A stretch of DNA of 47,669 nt from Ramlibacter sp. (GCF_028292805.1 NZ_JAQGLS010000031.1:1-47669); one strand, 5' to 3'; shown: positions 8,020-16,916, counted from the first letter of the stretch. Made by a program: numbers and translations. The notes: a model not told the origin generated them from the letters alone.

Positions 8020-8982
8020 ATGACACCCAATCCCGTCGACATCCTGCTGGTCCTGGTGGTGCTCGTCGGCGCGTGGGGCGGCTGGCGGCGTGGCTTCCTG
8101 TTCGCCGCGATCGACCTGTTGACGCTGGTGGTCAGCCTGGCGGCGGCCTTCGTCGGCTATCGCGCCGCCGTCGATCTGCTCGAGCGCATGTTCCCGCCGC
8201 TGGGCGTGTGGATCGCTCCCCTGAGCTTTGTCGGCATTTTCGTCGTCGTGCACTTGCTGCTGGCGACCCTGGCGCTGTCGCTACTGCGCCGGCTGCCCGA
8301 GCGGGTGCACGGCACCATCGCCAATCGGCTGCTCGGGCTGGCCCCCGGCGTCGCCAACGGCTGCATCCATGCGGTGGTGGCGGCCGTGCTGCTGCTGGTG
8401 CTGCCGTTGGGCCCGGCGCTCGGCGGCTGGGCCCGCGACAGCGCGCTGGCCAGCCGCTTTTCGGCGCCGGCCGAGTGGATCGAGGTGCAGCTGGCGCCGA
8501 TCTTCGATCCCGCCATCCAGCGCAGCCTGCACGGCATCACGGTGTTGCCGGAGTCGCGCCATTCGGTGCCGTTGCCGGTGCCTGTGACGACCGCGCAGGC
8601 CGCGCCGGAACTCGAAGCGCGCATGCTGGTCATGGTGAACGCCGAACGGGCCAGGCGCGGCTTGAAGCCACTGCGCGCGGACCCCGAGCTGACGGCTGTG
8701 GCGCGAGCCCACAGCCGCGACATGTTCGCCCGGGCCTACTTCTCGCACGTTTCGCCCGAAGGCGATGACTTGTCCAACCGCCTGCGCCAGGCCAGGCTGG
8801 GCTACCTGGCGGCGGGCGAGAACCTGGCGCTGGCGCCGACCCTCAGCGGCGCGCACCAGGGCCTGATGAATTCCCCCGGCCACCGGGCCAACATCCTGCG
8901 GCCGCACTACGGCCGCGTCGGCATCGGCGTGCTCGACGGCGGCGTCCACGGCCTGATGGTGACGCAGAACTTCCGCAACTGA
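8020..8982 (+). CDS. CvpA-type membrane domain fused to a CAP/SCP domain
   Basis: 320 aa in two modules. Residues 1-150 are a CvpA (colicin V production) domain with about four hydrophobic helices (DILLVLVVLVGAWGGWRRG is the family N-terminus). After a linker, residues ~195-320 form a CAP/SCP (cysteine-rich secretory protein-like) domain with VNAERARRGLKPL, AHSRDMFARAYFSHVSPEG, GENLA, MNSPGHRANILRP and the VGIGV strand. The His and Glu pairs of the CAP cavity are present. CvpA anchors the protein in the inner membrane and the CAP domain is predicted to face the periplasm. The role is unknown; CAP domains bind lipids, metals or cell-wall material in other proteins. It is followed after two bases by the topoisomerase gene, so they are probably co-transcribed. 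Confidence 0.85.
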   Translation: MTPNPVDILLVLVVLVGAWGGWRRGFLFAAIDLLTLVVSLAAAFVGYRAAVDLLERMFPPLGVWIAPLSFVGIFVVVHLLLATLALSLLRRLPERVHGTIANRLLGLAPGVANGCIHAVVAAVLLLVLPLGPALGGWARDSALASRFSAPAEWIEVQLAPIFDPAIQRSLHGITVLPESRHSVPLPVPVTTAQAAPELEARMLVMVNAERARRGLKPLRADPELTAVARAHSRDMFARAYFSHVSPEGDDLSNRLRQARLGYLAAGENLALAPTLSGAHQGLMNSPGHRANILRPHYGRVGIGVLDGGVHGLMVTQNFRN

Positions 8983-8984
8983 CC

Positions 8985-10220
8985 ATGGCCGCCAACGCAA
9001 CCGAAGCCGCCCCTGCCGGCAGCGGCGCCGACGATCCCCGCGAAGCGGCCGAGGCCGCCGGCCTGGTCTACGTCAGCGACGAAGATCGCGGTCTGCGGCG
9101 CGAGCGCGCCGGCGACGCCTTTGCCTACTTCAAGACCAACGGCGACCCAGTCACCGACGCGGCCACGCTGGAGCGCATCCGCAAGCTGGCCATCCCGCCG
9201 GCCTGGACCGAGGTCTGGATCTGTCCCAAGGCCAGCGGCCACCTGCAGGCGACCGGGCGCGACGTGAAGGGCCGCAAGCAGTACCGCTACCACCCGCAGT
9301 TCCGGGCGCTGCGCGACAGCACGAAATACGAGCACATGCTGGACTTCGCGCGGGCGCTGCCCGCGATCCGCGCCAAGGTGGCGGAACACATGGGGCTGCG
9401 CGGCCTGCCGCGCGAGAAGGTGCTGGCCACCGTCGTCCACCTGCTGGAGACCACGCTGATCCGCGTGGGCAACGACGACTACGCGCGCGCCAACAAGAGC
9501 TACGGCCTGACCACGCTGCGCAATCCGCACGTGAAGGTGGAAGGCGCCGAGCTGCGCTTCCAGTTCAAGGGCAAGAGCGGAAAGACCTGGCGGCTGCAGG
9601 TGAAGGACCGCCGCATCGCCAAGGTGGTGCGCGCCTGCCAGGAGCTGCCGGGGCAGCGATTGTTCCAGTACCAGGACGGCGACGAAACCCGCGAGGTGAC
9701 CTCCGCCGACGTCAACGGCTATCTCAAGGAAATCACCGGCGCCGACGTCACGGCCAAGGACTTCCGAACCTGGGCCGGCACGGTGATGGCCGCCGTGGCG
9801 CTGCGCGAGTTCCAGGGCGTGGACAGCCAGGCCGCAGCCAGGCAGAACCTGCGCGCGTCGATCGAGCGAGTGGCCTCGCGCCTTGGCAACACCCCCACCA
9901 TCTGCCGCAAGTGCTACATCCACCCCGAGGTGCTGTCCGCCTATGCGGAAGGCGCGCTGCTGCTGCGGATGAAGGAGCAGGTGGAAGAGCAGTTGCGCGA
10001 GCACCTGACGCAGCTGCGGCCCGAGGAAGCCGCGGTGCTGGCGCTGCTGGAGGCGCGGCTGAGCCGCACGCTGGAAGACAGCCTCAAGCAGAGCCTGGCG
10101 GCGGCGAAGAAGAAGAAGAAGAAGAAGAAGCCGAAGGCCAGGCGGGAGTCCGCACCTTCACCAGGATCCGCAACACCTCGGCCACGCTCCCGGCCTGCGC
10201 CACGCAGCCGCGCGGGGTGA
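8985..10220 (+). CDS. DNA topoisomerase IB
   Basis: Relaxes supercoils by nicking one strand through a 3'-phosphotyrosine. 411 aa, poxvirus-like type IB: the N-terminal domain contains RIRKLAIPPAWTEVW and GRKQYRYHP, the catalytic domain contains RVGNDDYARANKSYGLTTL and DFRTWAGT, and the nucleophile is Tyr311 in RKCYIHPEV. Residues 375-382 are eight consecutive Lys encoded by an (AAG)8 run, followed by a Pro/Ser/Arg-rich tail. That tail is read antisense to the 3' end of the decayed debranching-enzyme gene, so the native stop codon may have been lost and the last ~28 residues acquired. The core is intact and probably active. Confidence 0.93.
   Translation: MAANATEAAPAGSGADDPREAAEAAGLVYVSDEDRGLRRERAGDAFAYFKTNGDPVTDAATLERIRKLAIPPAWTEVWICPKASGHLQATGRDVKGRKQYRYHPQFRALRDSTKYEHMLDFARALPAIRAKVAEHMGLRGLPREKVLATVVHLLETTLIRVGNDDYARANKSYGLTTLRNPHVKVEGAELRFQFKGKSGKTWRLQVKDRRIAKVVRACQELPGQRLFQYQDGDETREVTSADVNGYLKEITGADVTAKDFRTWAGTVMAAVALREFQGVDSQAAARQNLRASIERVASRLGNTPTICRKCYIHPEVLSAYAEGALLLRMKEQVEEQLREHLTQLRPEEAAVLALLEARLSRTLEDSLKQSLAAAKKKKKKKKPKARRESAPSPGSATPRPRSRPAPRSRAG
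10107..10130 (+). repeat. (AAG)8 trinucleotide run in topoisomerase IB
   Basis: Eight in-frame AAG codons encode Lys375-382. The repeat lies within a few bases of where the topoisomerase frame begins to run antisense to the debranching-enzyme remnant. Confidence 0.85.
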
Positions 10221-11061
10221 ACGGCTGCCGGGCATCGAACATTTCGCTGATCGAGCCGATGCAGGCTTCGCCCAGCCGCCTGGTGAAACCCTCGACCAGG
10301 CGCTGGATGGCCCGGCTGTCCTGCCGATGCACCTTCAGCCAGGCATCGGCGAAACGGGCCGGCCGCCAGCCCCACATGGTGCCCTGGTGGGAAGCCGCGT
10401 CGCGGGCCCGCAAATCGCCCTCGTAGCGCGGCTTGTCGTCCGGATGGCCCGGGGCCAGTGAGCGCAACCCACCGGCGTGACCAGCTTCTCCAGAGCCACG
10501 TCAACCAGGCTGCCCCAGCGGTCGCGGTCCAGCACCCGGTTGGGCAGGGAAATGGAGAACAGCATGTTGGGCCGGATCGTCGGATCGTCGCCAGCCTGGC
10601 CGTCCACCACGCCGTGCAGGTAGCCGGTCTGCGGGTTCCAGAAGCGCCGGTTGAAGCTCTCACCACGCGCGCGGCGTGGCGTGCCATCTCGCTGGACCGG
10701 GCTTCATAGCCTTCCTCGCGCAACCAGCGCTCCATCAGGTACAGCGCGTTGTAGAACAGCGCGTTCAGCTCCACCGCCTTGCCGCGCCGCGGGGCCACCA
10801 CCCAGCCGTCCTTCCTTGGCGTTCATCCAGGTCAGCTGGCAGCCCTCGGCGCCCTGCCGCGGCAGGCCGTCACCAGCGTCCACGCCGACGTTGAAGCGGG
10901 TGCCGCACCGGTGCTGCTCCACGATGGAGATGAAGGTAGGGATGGCATGGCGCATGCGCGAGCCGGTCGTCGGTCGTCGGTCGTCGGTCGTCGGTCGTCG
11001 GTGAGCGTGACGTAGCGGCCCATCGCGTGGAAGAACCAGAGCGTGGCGTCGGCCGTGTGGT
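10135..11061 (-). pseudogene. Decayed glycogen-debranching enzyme (C-terminal part)
   Basis: On the minus strand the C-terminal catalytic region of a GDE-type amylo-alpha-1,6-glucosidase can be read only by changing frame several times. Pieces in order are ATLWFFHAMGRYV, HRCGTRFNVGVDAGDGL, QLTWMNAKEG, ELNALFYNALYLMERW, then after a frameshift DDPTIRPNMLFSISLPNRVL and LVTPVG, and after another LAPGHPDD, RYEGDLRARDAA, HQGTMWGW and IGSISEMFDA with PFTPRGCVAQA. The N-terminal half is missing: at about 11061 the remnant joins the end of a trehalohydrolase. A 7-bp tandem repeat interrupts it. Not functional. Confidence 0.85.
10965..10999. repeat. 7-bp tandem repeat, five copies
   Basis: Five perfect copies of GGTCGTC followed by a partial copy. 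On the coding (minus) strand of the debranching remnant it produces a repeated TDDRRPT stretch. Because the unit is not a multiple of three, each gain or loss shifts the frame. Confidence 0.9.
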
Positions 11062-12590
11062 CGTCGCCGCCACCAGCGATGAAGCGCAGCAGGAAGCCTC
11101 CGGGCCCAGCACCGTGCCATGCATGCGGCGGCTGTGCTGGCGGCAAACACCGGGTCTTTGCGCCGCAGCCGCAACCGGTCGCGGTGCAGGGCCAGCACGG
11201 GCGCATGGCGCTCGCGCTCGGCGTGATTGGAGCTGCAGCGGCGAAAGGCGGCCTCGTCGGCCGGCGGCGCGAGCAGGCGGCGCCTGCCGGGATTGCCGAT
11301 GTTGGGCAACTGCTCCAGGAACTCGCTGCGGCCGGCCCGCACCATCTGGTCCAGGTCCTCGCCATGGCAGGCCAAGCAGAGGAAAGGCGCCGACGCGGCG
11401 AACTCCTGGCCCTTCAACAGCAGCGGCGTGGTGGGCCCAAGCAGCAGCGCCGTCAGCGCGCGCAGGCGGCCGGGCGTGGTCAGCGCATGCAGGCGCTCGC
11501 CGCGCGCCGAGTTGGCCACCTGGTGGTGGTTCTGCAGGAACTGGATGAAGGCATGGGCCAGCAGGTCGAGCGCGGGCGTGCCGCGCCGCTGCCTTTGCCA
11601 GGCGTAGTACTGCCCTGGTAGAGGAAGCCCCACGCGAGCGCCGAGATCAGCTCCTGGGCGTGCCGCCGGTCTGGGTGTAGTACGCCTCACAGGCGCCGGT
11701 CGCGGCCACCGATGCACTGTGGTGGAAGTCGTCGCTCCACAGCGCATCGATGGCATTGCCGCCCCGCTGCGCCGGCCGCGCCAGCCCGTGCGCTGCGGCT
11801 CGTTTCCGCTGCCAGGTGATGCTGCGCGCGCCGCCGGCCGCGCGCCAGGCGCGCGCAATCTCCACGACGACGCGGTAGCGGCCGGCCAGGTAGTGCGGGG
11901 AAAAGCGCGGCAGGTGATTGCCGCTGGGACCCAGCTGGCTGTAGACCACGTCCAGCATCACGCCCAGGCCGGTGGCGTGAGCCCGGTCGACCAAGCGGCG
12001 CAGGTCGTCCGGCGTGCCTTCAGGCGGGTCGGCGCGAACAGGTTGACGCCGTCGTAGCCCCAGTCGAACAGCCCGCCGAACTCGTTGACCTCGTTGACCT
12101 CGTTGACCTCGTTGACCTCGTTGACCTCGTTGACCTCGTTGACCAGCATCAACTCGAGCACGGTGACGCCCAGTTCCTTCAGGTAACGCAGGTGGGCCAT
12201 GGCGGCCGCTACGTGCCCTCGGGCGAGAAGGCGCCGATGTGCATCTCGTACAGCACCTGGCCGCGGCCGGGCACGCCCGGCCAGGCGGCATCGGTCCAGT
12301 CGAAGGCATGCAGTTCGACCGCCTCGGTCGGGCCATGGGGCCGTCCGGTTGCCAGCGGGAGGCTGGGTCGGCAATGGCTTCACGTCGTCGAGGTGCAATC
12401 GGTAGCGGGTGCCCGGCAGCACGGCCGGCACCAAGGCGCGGAAGTCGCCGCCATCTTCCGGGGCAAGTGGCGCCGGATCGAGGATGGATGGGCCTTCGAA
12501 GACCACCGCCACGCTGCGGGCGGCCGGCGCCCAGACGCGGAAATGCGTGCCCTGCCCGGCGCGGTACTCCGCGCCCGCTGGCAGGCTTGT
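11062..12590 (-). pseudogene. treZ: Decayed malto-oligosyltrehalose trehalohydrolase
   Basis: Releases trehalose from maltooligosyl trehalose when intact. Recognisable on the minus strand in several frames: [17 protein letters not shown] (start region near 12560), [128 protein letters not shown], and LLRFIAGGGDD at the fused end. Frameshifts and an internal deletion around the catalytic barrel show decay. A nine-base unit is expanded sevenfold inside the VNEF motif. The 3' end is joined directly to a debranching-enzyme remnant, implying a deletion between two neighbouring glycogen/trehalose genes. Confidence 0.87.
12081..12143. repeat. 9-bp tandem repeat, seven copies
   Basis: Seven perfect copies of CTCGTTGAC. 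On the minus strand they encode seven VNE triplets at the site where trehalohydrolases have a single conserved VNEF motif, so the array arose by in-frame duplication of that motif. Confidence 0.93.
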
Positions 12591-12632
12591 CCCCCCCGGG
12601 GTTGCGGGCCGTCACCAAGCTCGCACAGGCAA

Positions 12633-12681
12633 GCAACTGGCAACTGGCAACTGGCAACTGGCAACTGGCAACTGGCAACTG
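12633..12681. repeat. 7-bp tandem repeat, seven copies
   Basis: Seven perfect copies of GCAACTG, between the 5' end of the treZ remnant and the tRNA-Arg gene. No gene is visible in 12600-12729. Confidence 0.93.
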
Positions 12682-12729
12682 GCTGCAGGAGCGTTGCATG
12701 CGCAGTGCACAAACGCGACGCGCCAAACG

Positions 12730-12760
12730 AAAAGGGCTACGTCCTTTTGAGACGTAGCCC
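12730..12760 (-). terminator. Rho-independent terminator of tRNA-Arg
   Basis: On the minus strand, 8 bp after the tRNA 3' end, a 10-bp stem (GGGCTACGTC / GACGTAGCCC) is followed by TTTT. Confidence 0.85.
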
Positions 12761-12768
12761 TCACGTTT

Positions 12769-12845
12769 TGGTGCGGCTGGCAGGAATTGAACCCACGACC
12801 CCTTGGTTCGTAGCCAAGTACTCTATCCAACTGAGCTACAGCCGC
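12769..12845 (-). tRNA. tRNA-Arg (anticodon ACG)
   Basis: A 77-nt cloverleaf is readable on the minus strand: acceptor GCGGCTG / CAGCCGC, D arm AGCTCAGTTGGATAGAG, anticodon stem CTTGG / CCAAG with loop CTACGAA (anticodon ACG, wobble A expected to become inosine), T arm with GGTTCAATTCC, and an encoded CCA. A terminator follows immediately. Confidence 0.97.
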
Positions 12846-12984
12846 GAAGCCTCGGAGTATAGCAGCAAGTGGCCGCCTGCGTTCGCGTTGGCGCCGCCGA
12901 TCAGACTTGCTGGCGCGAGGCGGCGCCTTCCTACGCGAGGGCGGGCCTGGCTCGGGGGATCATGGCGCACCTGAAAGGCCACCC

Positions 12985-13077
12985 ATGAGCGCAATTCCTC
13001 CACCCGAACCCCTGCCACCGTTGTCCCCGACGCCGCAGCCGCCAACCGGGCCCGCGCCCAGGCCGGAGCCGATGTAG
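12985..13077 (+). CDS. Very small proline-rich ORF
   Basis: A 30-codon frame beginning MSAIPPPEPLPPLS, about 45% proline, with a plausible ribosome site (GAAAGG) six bases before the ATG. Nothing else explains 12846-13220, apart from the GC-rich leader of the protease gene. It resembles short proline-rich frames seen elsewhere in Burkholderiales, but no family is assigned. It could equally be chance in GC-rich DNA. Confidence 0.35.
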   Translation: MSAIPPPEPLPPLSPTPQPPTGPAPRPEPM

Positions 13078-13220
13078 GGGCAGGGGGGCCCGCAGCGGGC
13101 GCGGCCTCAGCCGTATCGGGCAAGAAACCGGCGCTGCCGGGTTCCGGCCTTTGTTGCCTCAGCCTCATCGGATAATCCAGAGGTTCCGGCCGATGGTGCC
13201 GGCCAGCCAAGGGCGGATTC

Positions 13221-14975
13221 GTGGCCACCACCACCAACGCAAGGTATGCACTCCTGGACATCTACAACGGGAGCGGGTTTTCACGTTGGAACTACCCCGA
13301 GATGGTGGGCGAGCCGATCAACTCCACCGCCGGTATCGGGCACGGCGTGGACCTCAGCTTCAAGTTCCTCACCAGCCTGCCCGCGCACAGTGCCGTCGGC
13401 GGCTTCCAGAAGTTCAGCCCCGAGCAGATGGCGGCGGCGACGGACGTGCTGGCGTCGATCGAAGACGTCGCCGACATCGACTTCACCCAGACCACCGGCA
13501 CCGGGCAGATCACTTTCGGCAATGGGTACCTGGCCGCCGGCCTGGTCGGCCATGCCTACCTGCCCAACTATTCCTACAGGTATTCGGGCAACACCGTCGT
13601 CTCCGTCACCGAAGACAAGTCGGCCGGCGACGTCTGGACCAAGCGCATCGAGTTCTGGGACGGCGACGCCTGGCAGCCCGGCGGGGAGGGCTATCAGACC
13701 CTGCTGCACGAAGTCGGCCACGCGCTGGGATTGAAGCACCCGTTCGAGAGTACCTGGCAATTGCCTGCCCAATACGACAACGAGCGCTTCACTGTGATGA
13801 GCTACACGCAGGGCGCCAACACCACGCTGCTCGAGGTCTCGGGCAACTCCTCGAGTTACTCGTGGCAGTCCTCCTATCTGCGGCCCAGCACGCTGATGCC
13901 GTTCGACATCGACGCGCTGCAACACCTGTACGGGGCCAACACGGCGGCCCGCTCCGGCAACACCACCTACGCCTGGACCACCAATGCCGAACTGCTGCAG
14001 ACCCTCTGGGACGGCGGCGGCATCGACATGATCGACTGCTCCAACCAGGTGTTCTCCTGCGTGATCAACCTGGAGGGCGACTCGTTCAGTTCCATCGCCT
14101 TGCGCCAGACCGCGGCCCAGATCAAGACAGGCCTGGGCCTGCCGGACTGGTTCCCGGCCGCCCACTTGCCGGCCGACATCTACAACGGCAGCGACAACCT
14201 GGCCATTGCCGGCGGCGTGGTGATCGAAAACGCCAGGGGCGGCAGCGGCCGGGACCAGATCAGCGGCAACGCGGCGGCCAACAACCTGGCCGGCAATGCT
14301 GGAAACGACACCCTGTCTGGCTGGGCGGGCAACGACACCCTCAATGGTGGCCAAGGCTCCGACAGCATGGCCGGCGGCAGCGGCACCGACACCTTGTCGT
14401 ACGCGTGCGGCGCCAGCAGCAAAGGCGTCGCAGTCAGCCTGGCCGTCAGCACCGCGCAGGCGACTGGCGGCTCGGGCTCGGACCAGGTCTCCGGCTTCGA
14501 AAACCTCGTCGGCTCCGCCTTCGGCGACAAGCTGACCGGCAGTACCGGCAACAACCGGCTGCACGGCGGCAGCGGCGCCGACGTGCTGGCCGGCGGCAGC
14601 GGCAACGACACGCTGACGGGCGGCGCCGGCAGCGACACCCTCGCGGGCGGCAGCGGCAAGGACATCTTCGACTTCGACGCGCTCGCGGACTCCGGAACGT
14701 CCCAGGCCACGTGGGACGTGGTGACGGACTTCCTCCGTGGCCAGGACGACATCGACCTGTCGGGCCTGGACGCGAAGGCCGGCTCGGCGGTCGACGATGC
14801 CTTTGCCTTCATCGGCAAGGCCGCCTTCAGCGCGGCTGGCCAGCTGCGCTATGTGTACGACGGCGCCAAGGGCTACGGCATCCTGTACGGCAGCACCGAC
14901 AGCGACGCGTCGGCGGAAATCGCGCTGCAGGTCATGGGCGTGAGCAGCCTGTCGTCGTCCGACTTCATCAGCTGA
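13221..14975 (+). CDS. Serralysin-like RTX metalloprotease
   Basis: 584 aa from a GTG start preceded by AAGGGCGG. The N-terminal half is an M10B (serralysin-type) zinc protease: HEVGHALGLKHP places ligands His163, His167 and His173 with catalytic Glu164, and the Met-turn VMSYT has Met193. From about residue 350 follow glycine-rich RTX nonapeptides (NAGNDTLSG, GGSGNDTLTG, GGAGSDTLAG), interrupted by a ~45-residue spacer, then the M10 C-terminal domain ending in an SSSDFIS-type secretion signal. There is no Sec signal peptide, consistent with type I secretion; no T1SS ATPase, adaptor or inhibitor gene is in this window. It is an exoprotease by family; the substrate is unknown. Confidence 0.93.
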   Translation: MATTTNARYALLDIYNGSGFSRWNYPEMVGEPINSTAGIGHGVDLSFKFLTSLPAHSAVGGFQKFSPEQMAAATDVLASIEDVADIDFTQTTGTGQITFGNGYLAAGLVGHAYLPNYSYRYSGNTVVSVTEDKSAGDVWTKRIEFWDGDAWQPGGEGYQTLLHEVGHALGLKHPFESTWQLPAQYDNERFTVMSYTQGANTTLLEVSGNSSSYSWQSSYLRPSTLMPFDIDALQHLYGANTAARSGNTTYAWTTNAELLQTLWDGGGIDMIDCSNQVFSCVINLEGDSFSSIALRQTAAQIKTGLGLPDWFPAAHLPADIYNGSDNLAIAGGVVIENARGGSGRDQISGNAAANNLAGNAGNDTLSGWAGNDTLNGGQGSDSMAGGSGTDTLSYACGASSKGVAVSLAVSTAQATGGSGSDQVSGFENLVGSAFGDKLTGSTGNNRLHGGSGADVLAGGSGNDTLTGGAGSDTLAGGSGKDIFDFDALADSGTSQATWDVVTDFLRGQDDIDLSGLDAKAGSAVDDAFAFIGKAAFSAAGQLRYVYDGAKGYGILYGSTDSDASAEIALQVMGVSSLSSSDFIS

Positions 14976-15068
14976 CGGCGGCGGCCCGGCCGCCCCCCGC
15001 GCCAGCGCAGGCGCGCTACATTGGCGCCACCGTCCGGCCAGCCAGCGCCGGCCAAGGAACGCGCCCGA

Positions 15069-16355
15069 ATGAAGAAGATCTCCGCCCGCACCTGGGTCAT
15101 TGCCGCTTTTGCCGCCCTGGCCACGCTGGTCGCCACGCTGCTGTACCTGAACCTGACCACCGGCGAGAAACGGATCCAGCACCAGCTGCCGCGCCTCTAC
15201 GAAACCGACGACTCCGAGTTCCGCCGGTCGCTGAGCTCGCTGCTGGGGCCGCAGATCGTCGAAGGCAACCACGTGGAGACGCTGGTCAACGGCGAGCGCA
15301 TCTTCCCGTCCATGCTGGCGGCAATCCGGTCGGCCGAGCGCACCATCACCTTCGAGACCTACATCTACTGGTCGGGGGACACCGGCCGCGAGTTCGTGCA
15401 GGCCCTGGCCGAGCGCGCCAAGGCCGGCGTCAAGGTGCACGTGCTGCTCGACTGGGTCGGCAGCATCAAGATGGACCTGGCGCTGATCGAGCAGATGCGC
15501 ACCGCCGGCATCGCGGTGGAACGGTTCCACCAGCCGCACTGGAGCAACTGGGCCCACATGAACAACCGCACGCACCGCAAGGTGCTGGTGGTGGACGGCT
15601 CGGTCGGCTTCACCGGTGGCGTCGGCATCGCCGACCAGTGGCGGGGCGACGCGCGCAACCCCGACGAATGGCGCGACACCCACTTCCGCGTCCAGGGGCC
15701 GGTGGTGGCGCAGATGCAGTCGGTGTTCCTGGACAACTGGGTGCGGGTCACCGGCAAGGTGCTGCACGGGGAGGCCTACTTTCCGTCGCTCAAGCCGGCC
15801 GGCAACTACGCGGCGCAGATGTTCAGCAGCTCGCCCAGCGGCGGCAGCGAGAGCATGCAGCTGATGTACCTGCTGGCCATCACTGCGGCGCGCCGGACCA
15901 TCGACCTGTCGAATGCCTACTTCGTGCCCGACGCGATGACCATCGAGACGCTGCTGGACGCCGCCAGACGCGGCGTCAAGATCCGCGTCATCACGCCCAG
16001 CGGCCACATCGACTCCGAGACGGTCCGCAAGGCCTCCCGCGGCAGCTGGGGCCCGATGCTCGAAGCGGGCATCCAGATCGCCGAATACGCCCCGACCATG
16101 TACCACGTCAAGGGCCTGGTGGTGGACGGCATGTTCTCCTCGGTCGGCTCCACCAACTTCGACAACCGCTCCTTTCGCCTCAACGACGAAGCCAACCTGA
16201 ACGTCCTGAACAGCGATTTCGGCAAGGAGCAGGCAGCGGTGTTTGAGCGCGACTGGGCCAAGGCCACGAAGATCACGCTGGCGCAATGGCGCGAGCGGCC
16301 GCTGACCGAGCGGCTGTTGGAGCGGCTGGCGAACCTGCTGCATACGCAGCTGTGA
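15069..16355 (+). CDS. Cardiolipin synthase-like phospholipase D family protein
   Basis: 428 aa with an N-terminal membrane helix (residues ~8-28) and two HKD motifs: THRKVLVVDGSVGFTGG and YHVKGLVVDGMFSSVGSTNFDNRS, both complete. This is the ClsB/ClsC-type architecture that transfers phosphatidyl groups to make cardiolipin at the inner membrane; lipid specificity cannot be read from the sequence. The start at 15069 (MKKISARTW) follows an AAGGA ribosome site; the in-frame ATG at 15021 has none. It is 93 bp after the protease and 7 bp before the DUF488 gene. Confidence 0.92.
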   Translation: MKKISARTWVIAAFAALATLVATLLYLNLTTGEKRIQHQLPRLYETDDSEFRRSLSSLLGPQIVEGNHVETLVNGERIFPSMLAAIRSAERTITFETYIYWSGDTGREFVQALAERAKAGVKVHVLLDWVGSIKMDLALIEQMRTAGIAVERFHQPHWSNWAHMNNRTHRKVLVVDGSVGFTGGVGIADQWRGDARNPDEWRDTHFRVQGPVVAQMQSVFLDNWVRVTGKVLHGEAYFPSLKPAGNYAAQMFSSSPSGGSESMQLMYLLAITAARRTIDLSNAYFVPDAMTIETLLDAARRGVKIRVITPSGHIDSETVRKASRGSWGPMLEAGIQIAEYAPTMYHVKGLVVDGMFSSVGSTNFDNRSFRLNDEANLNVLNSDFGKEQAAVFERDWAKATKITLAQWRERPLTERLLERLANLLHTQL

Positions 16356-16362
16356 GGCAGGC

Positions 16363-16899
16363 GTGGACCTTCCCGCCACCATCTGGACCATCGGCCATTC
16401 CACCCGCGGCGCCGACGAGTTCGTCTCGGTGCTGCAGGCGCACGCCATCGAGCTCGTGGCGGATGTCCGGCGCTTTCCCGGCTCGCGCAGGCACCCGCAC
16501 TTCGGCAGTGAGGCGCTCGAGCAAACCCTGGCCGGCGCGGGCATCGACTACGCCTGGCTGGCCAGGCTGGGAGGCCGGCGCCAGGGGGACTCTACAGCGG
16601 ACCAGGCCGGCTGGCGCAACCCATCGTTTCGCGCGTATGCGGCCTACACCTGGAGCGAGGAGTTCGCGCAAGGCCTGGAGCAGCTGCTGCACATCGCCTG
16701 CGGCAAGCGCACCACCCTCATGTGCTCGGAGCTGCTCTGGTGGCGCTGCCACCGGGCACTCGTCGCCGACGTCCTGCGCTTCCTGGGCGTGGAGGTGGTC
16801 CACCTGGCCGGCGCGGCAGCCGGGACGGCCCACCCGTACACCTCGCCGGCGCGCATCGCCGACGGCCAGCTGAGTTATCCGGCCGGCGACTGCTGCTGA
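16363..16899 (+). CDS. DUF488 family protein
   Basis: 178 aa from a GTG. It shows the DUF488 signature: TIWTIGHSTRGADEFVSVL at the N-terminus, VADVRRFPGSRRHPHF, and the C-terminal LMCSELLWWRCHRALVADVL, where the Cys-x9-Cys-His is characteristic. Family function is uncharacterised; the Cys/His set suggests metal or redox chemistry. It begins 7 bp after the PLD gene and probably shares its transcript. Confidence 0.9.
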   Translation: MDLPATIWTIGHSTRGADEFVSVLQAHAIELVADVRRFPGSRRHPHFGSEALEQTLAGAGIDYAWLARLGGRRQGDSTADQAGWRNPSFRAYAAYTWSEEFAQGLEQLLHIACGKRTTLMCSELLWWRCHRALVADVLRFLGVEVVHLAGAAAGTAHPYTSPARIADGQLSYPAGDCC

Positions 16900-16916
16900 T
16901 TGCGGCCGGTGTTCGG

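Noticed and set aside
10965-12681. CRISPR-like appearance of tandem repeats
   Set aside because: Units of 7-9 bp are perfectly adjacent with no spacers; simple tandem repeats, not CRISPR.
13281-16544. A 1087-codon minus-strand frame opposite the protease and PLD genes
   Set aside because: It covers two strongly recognisable genes antisense and has no family signatures.
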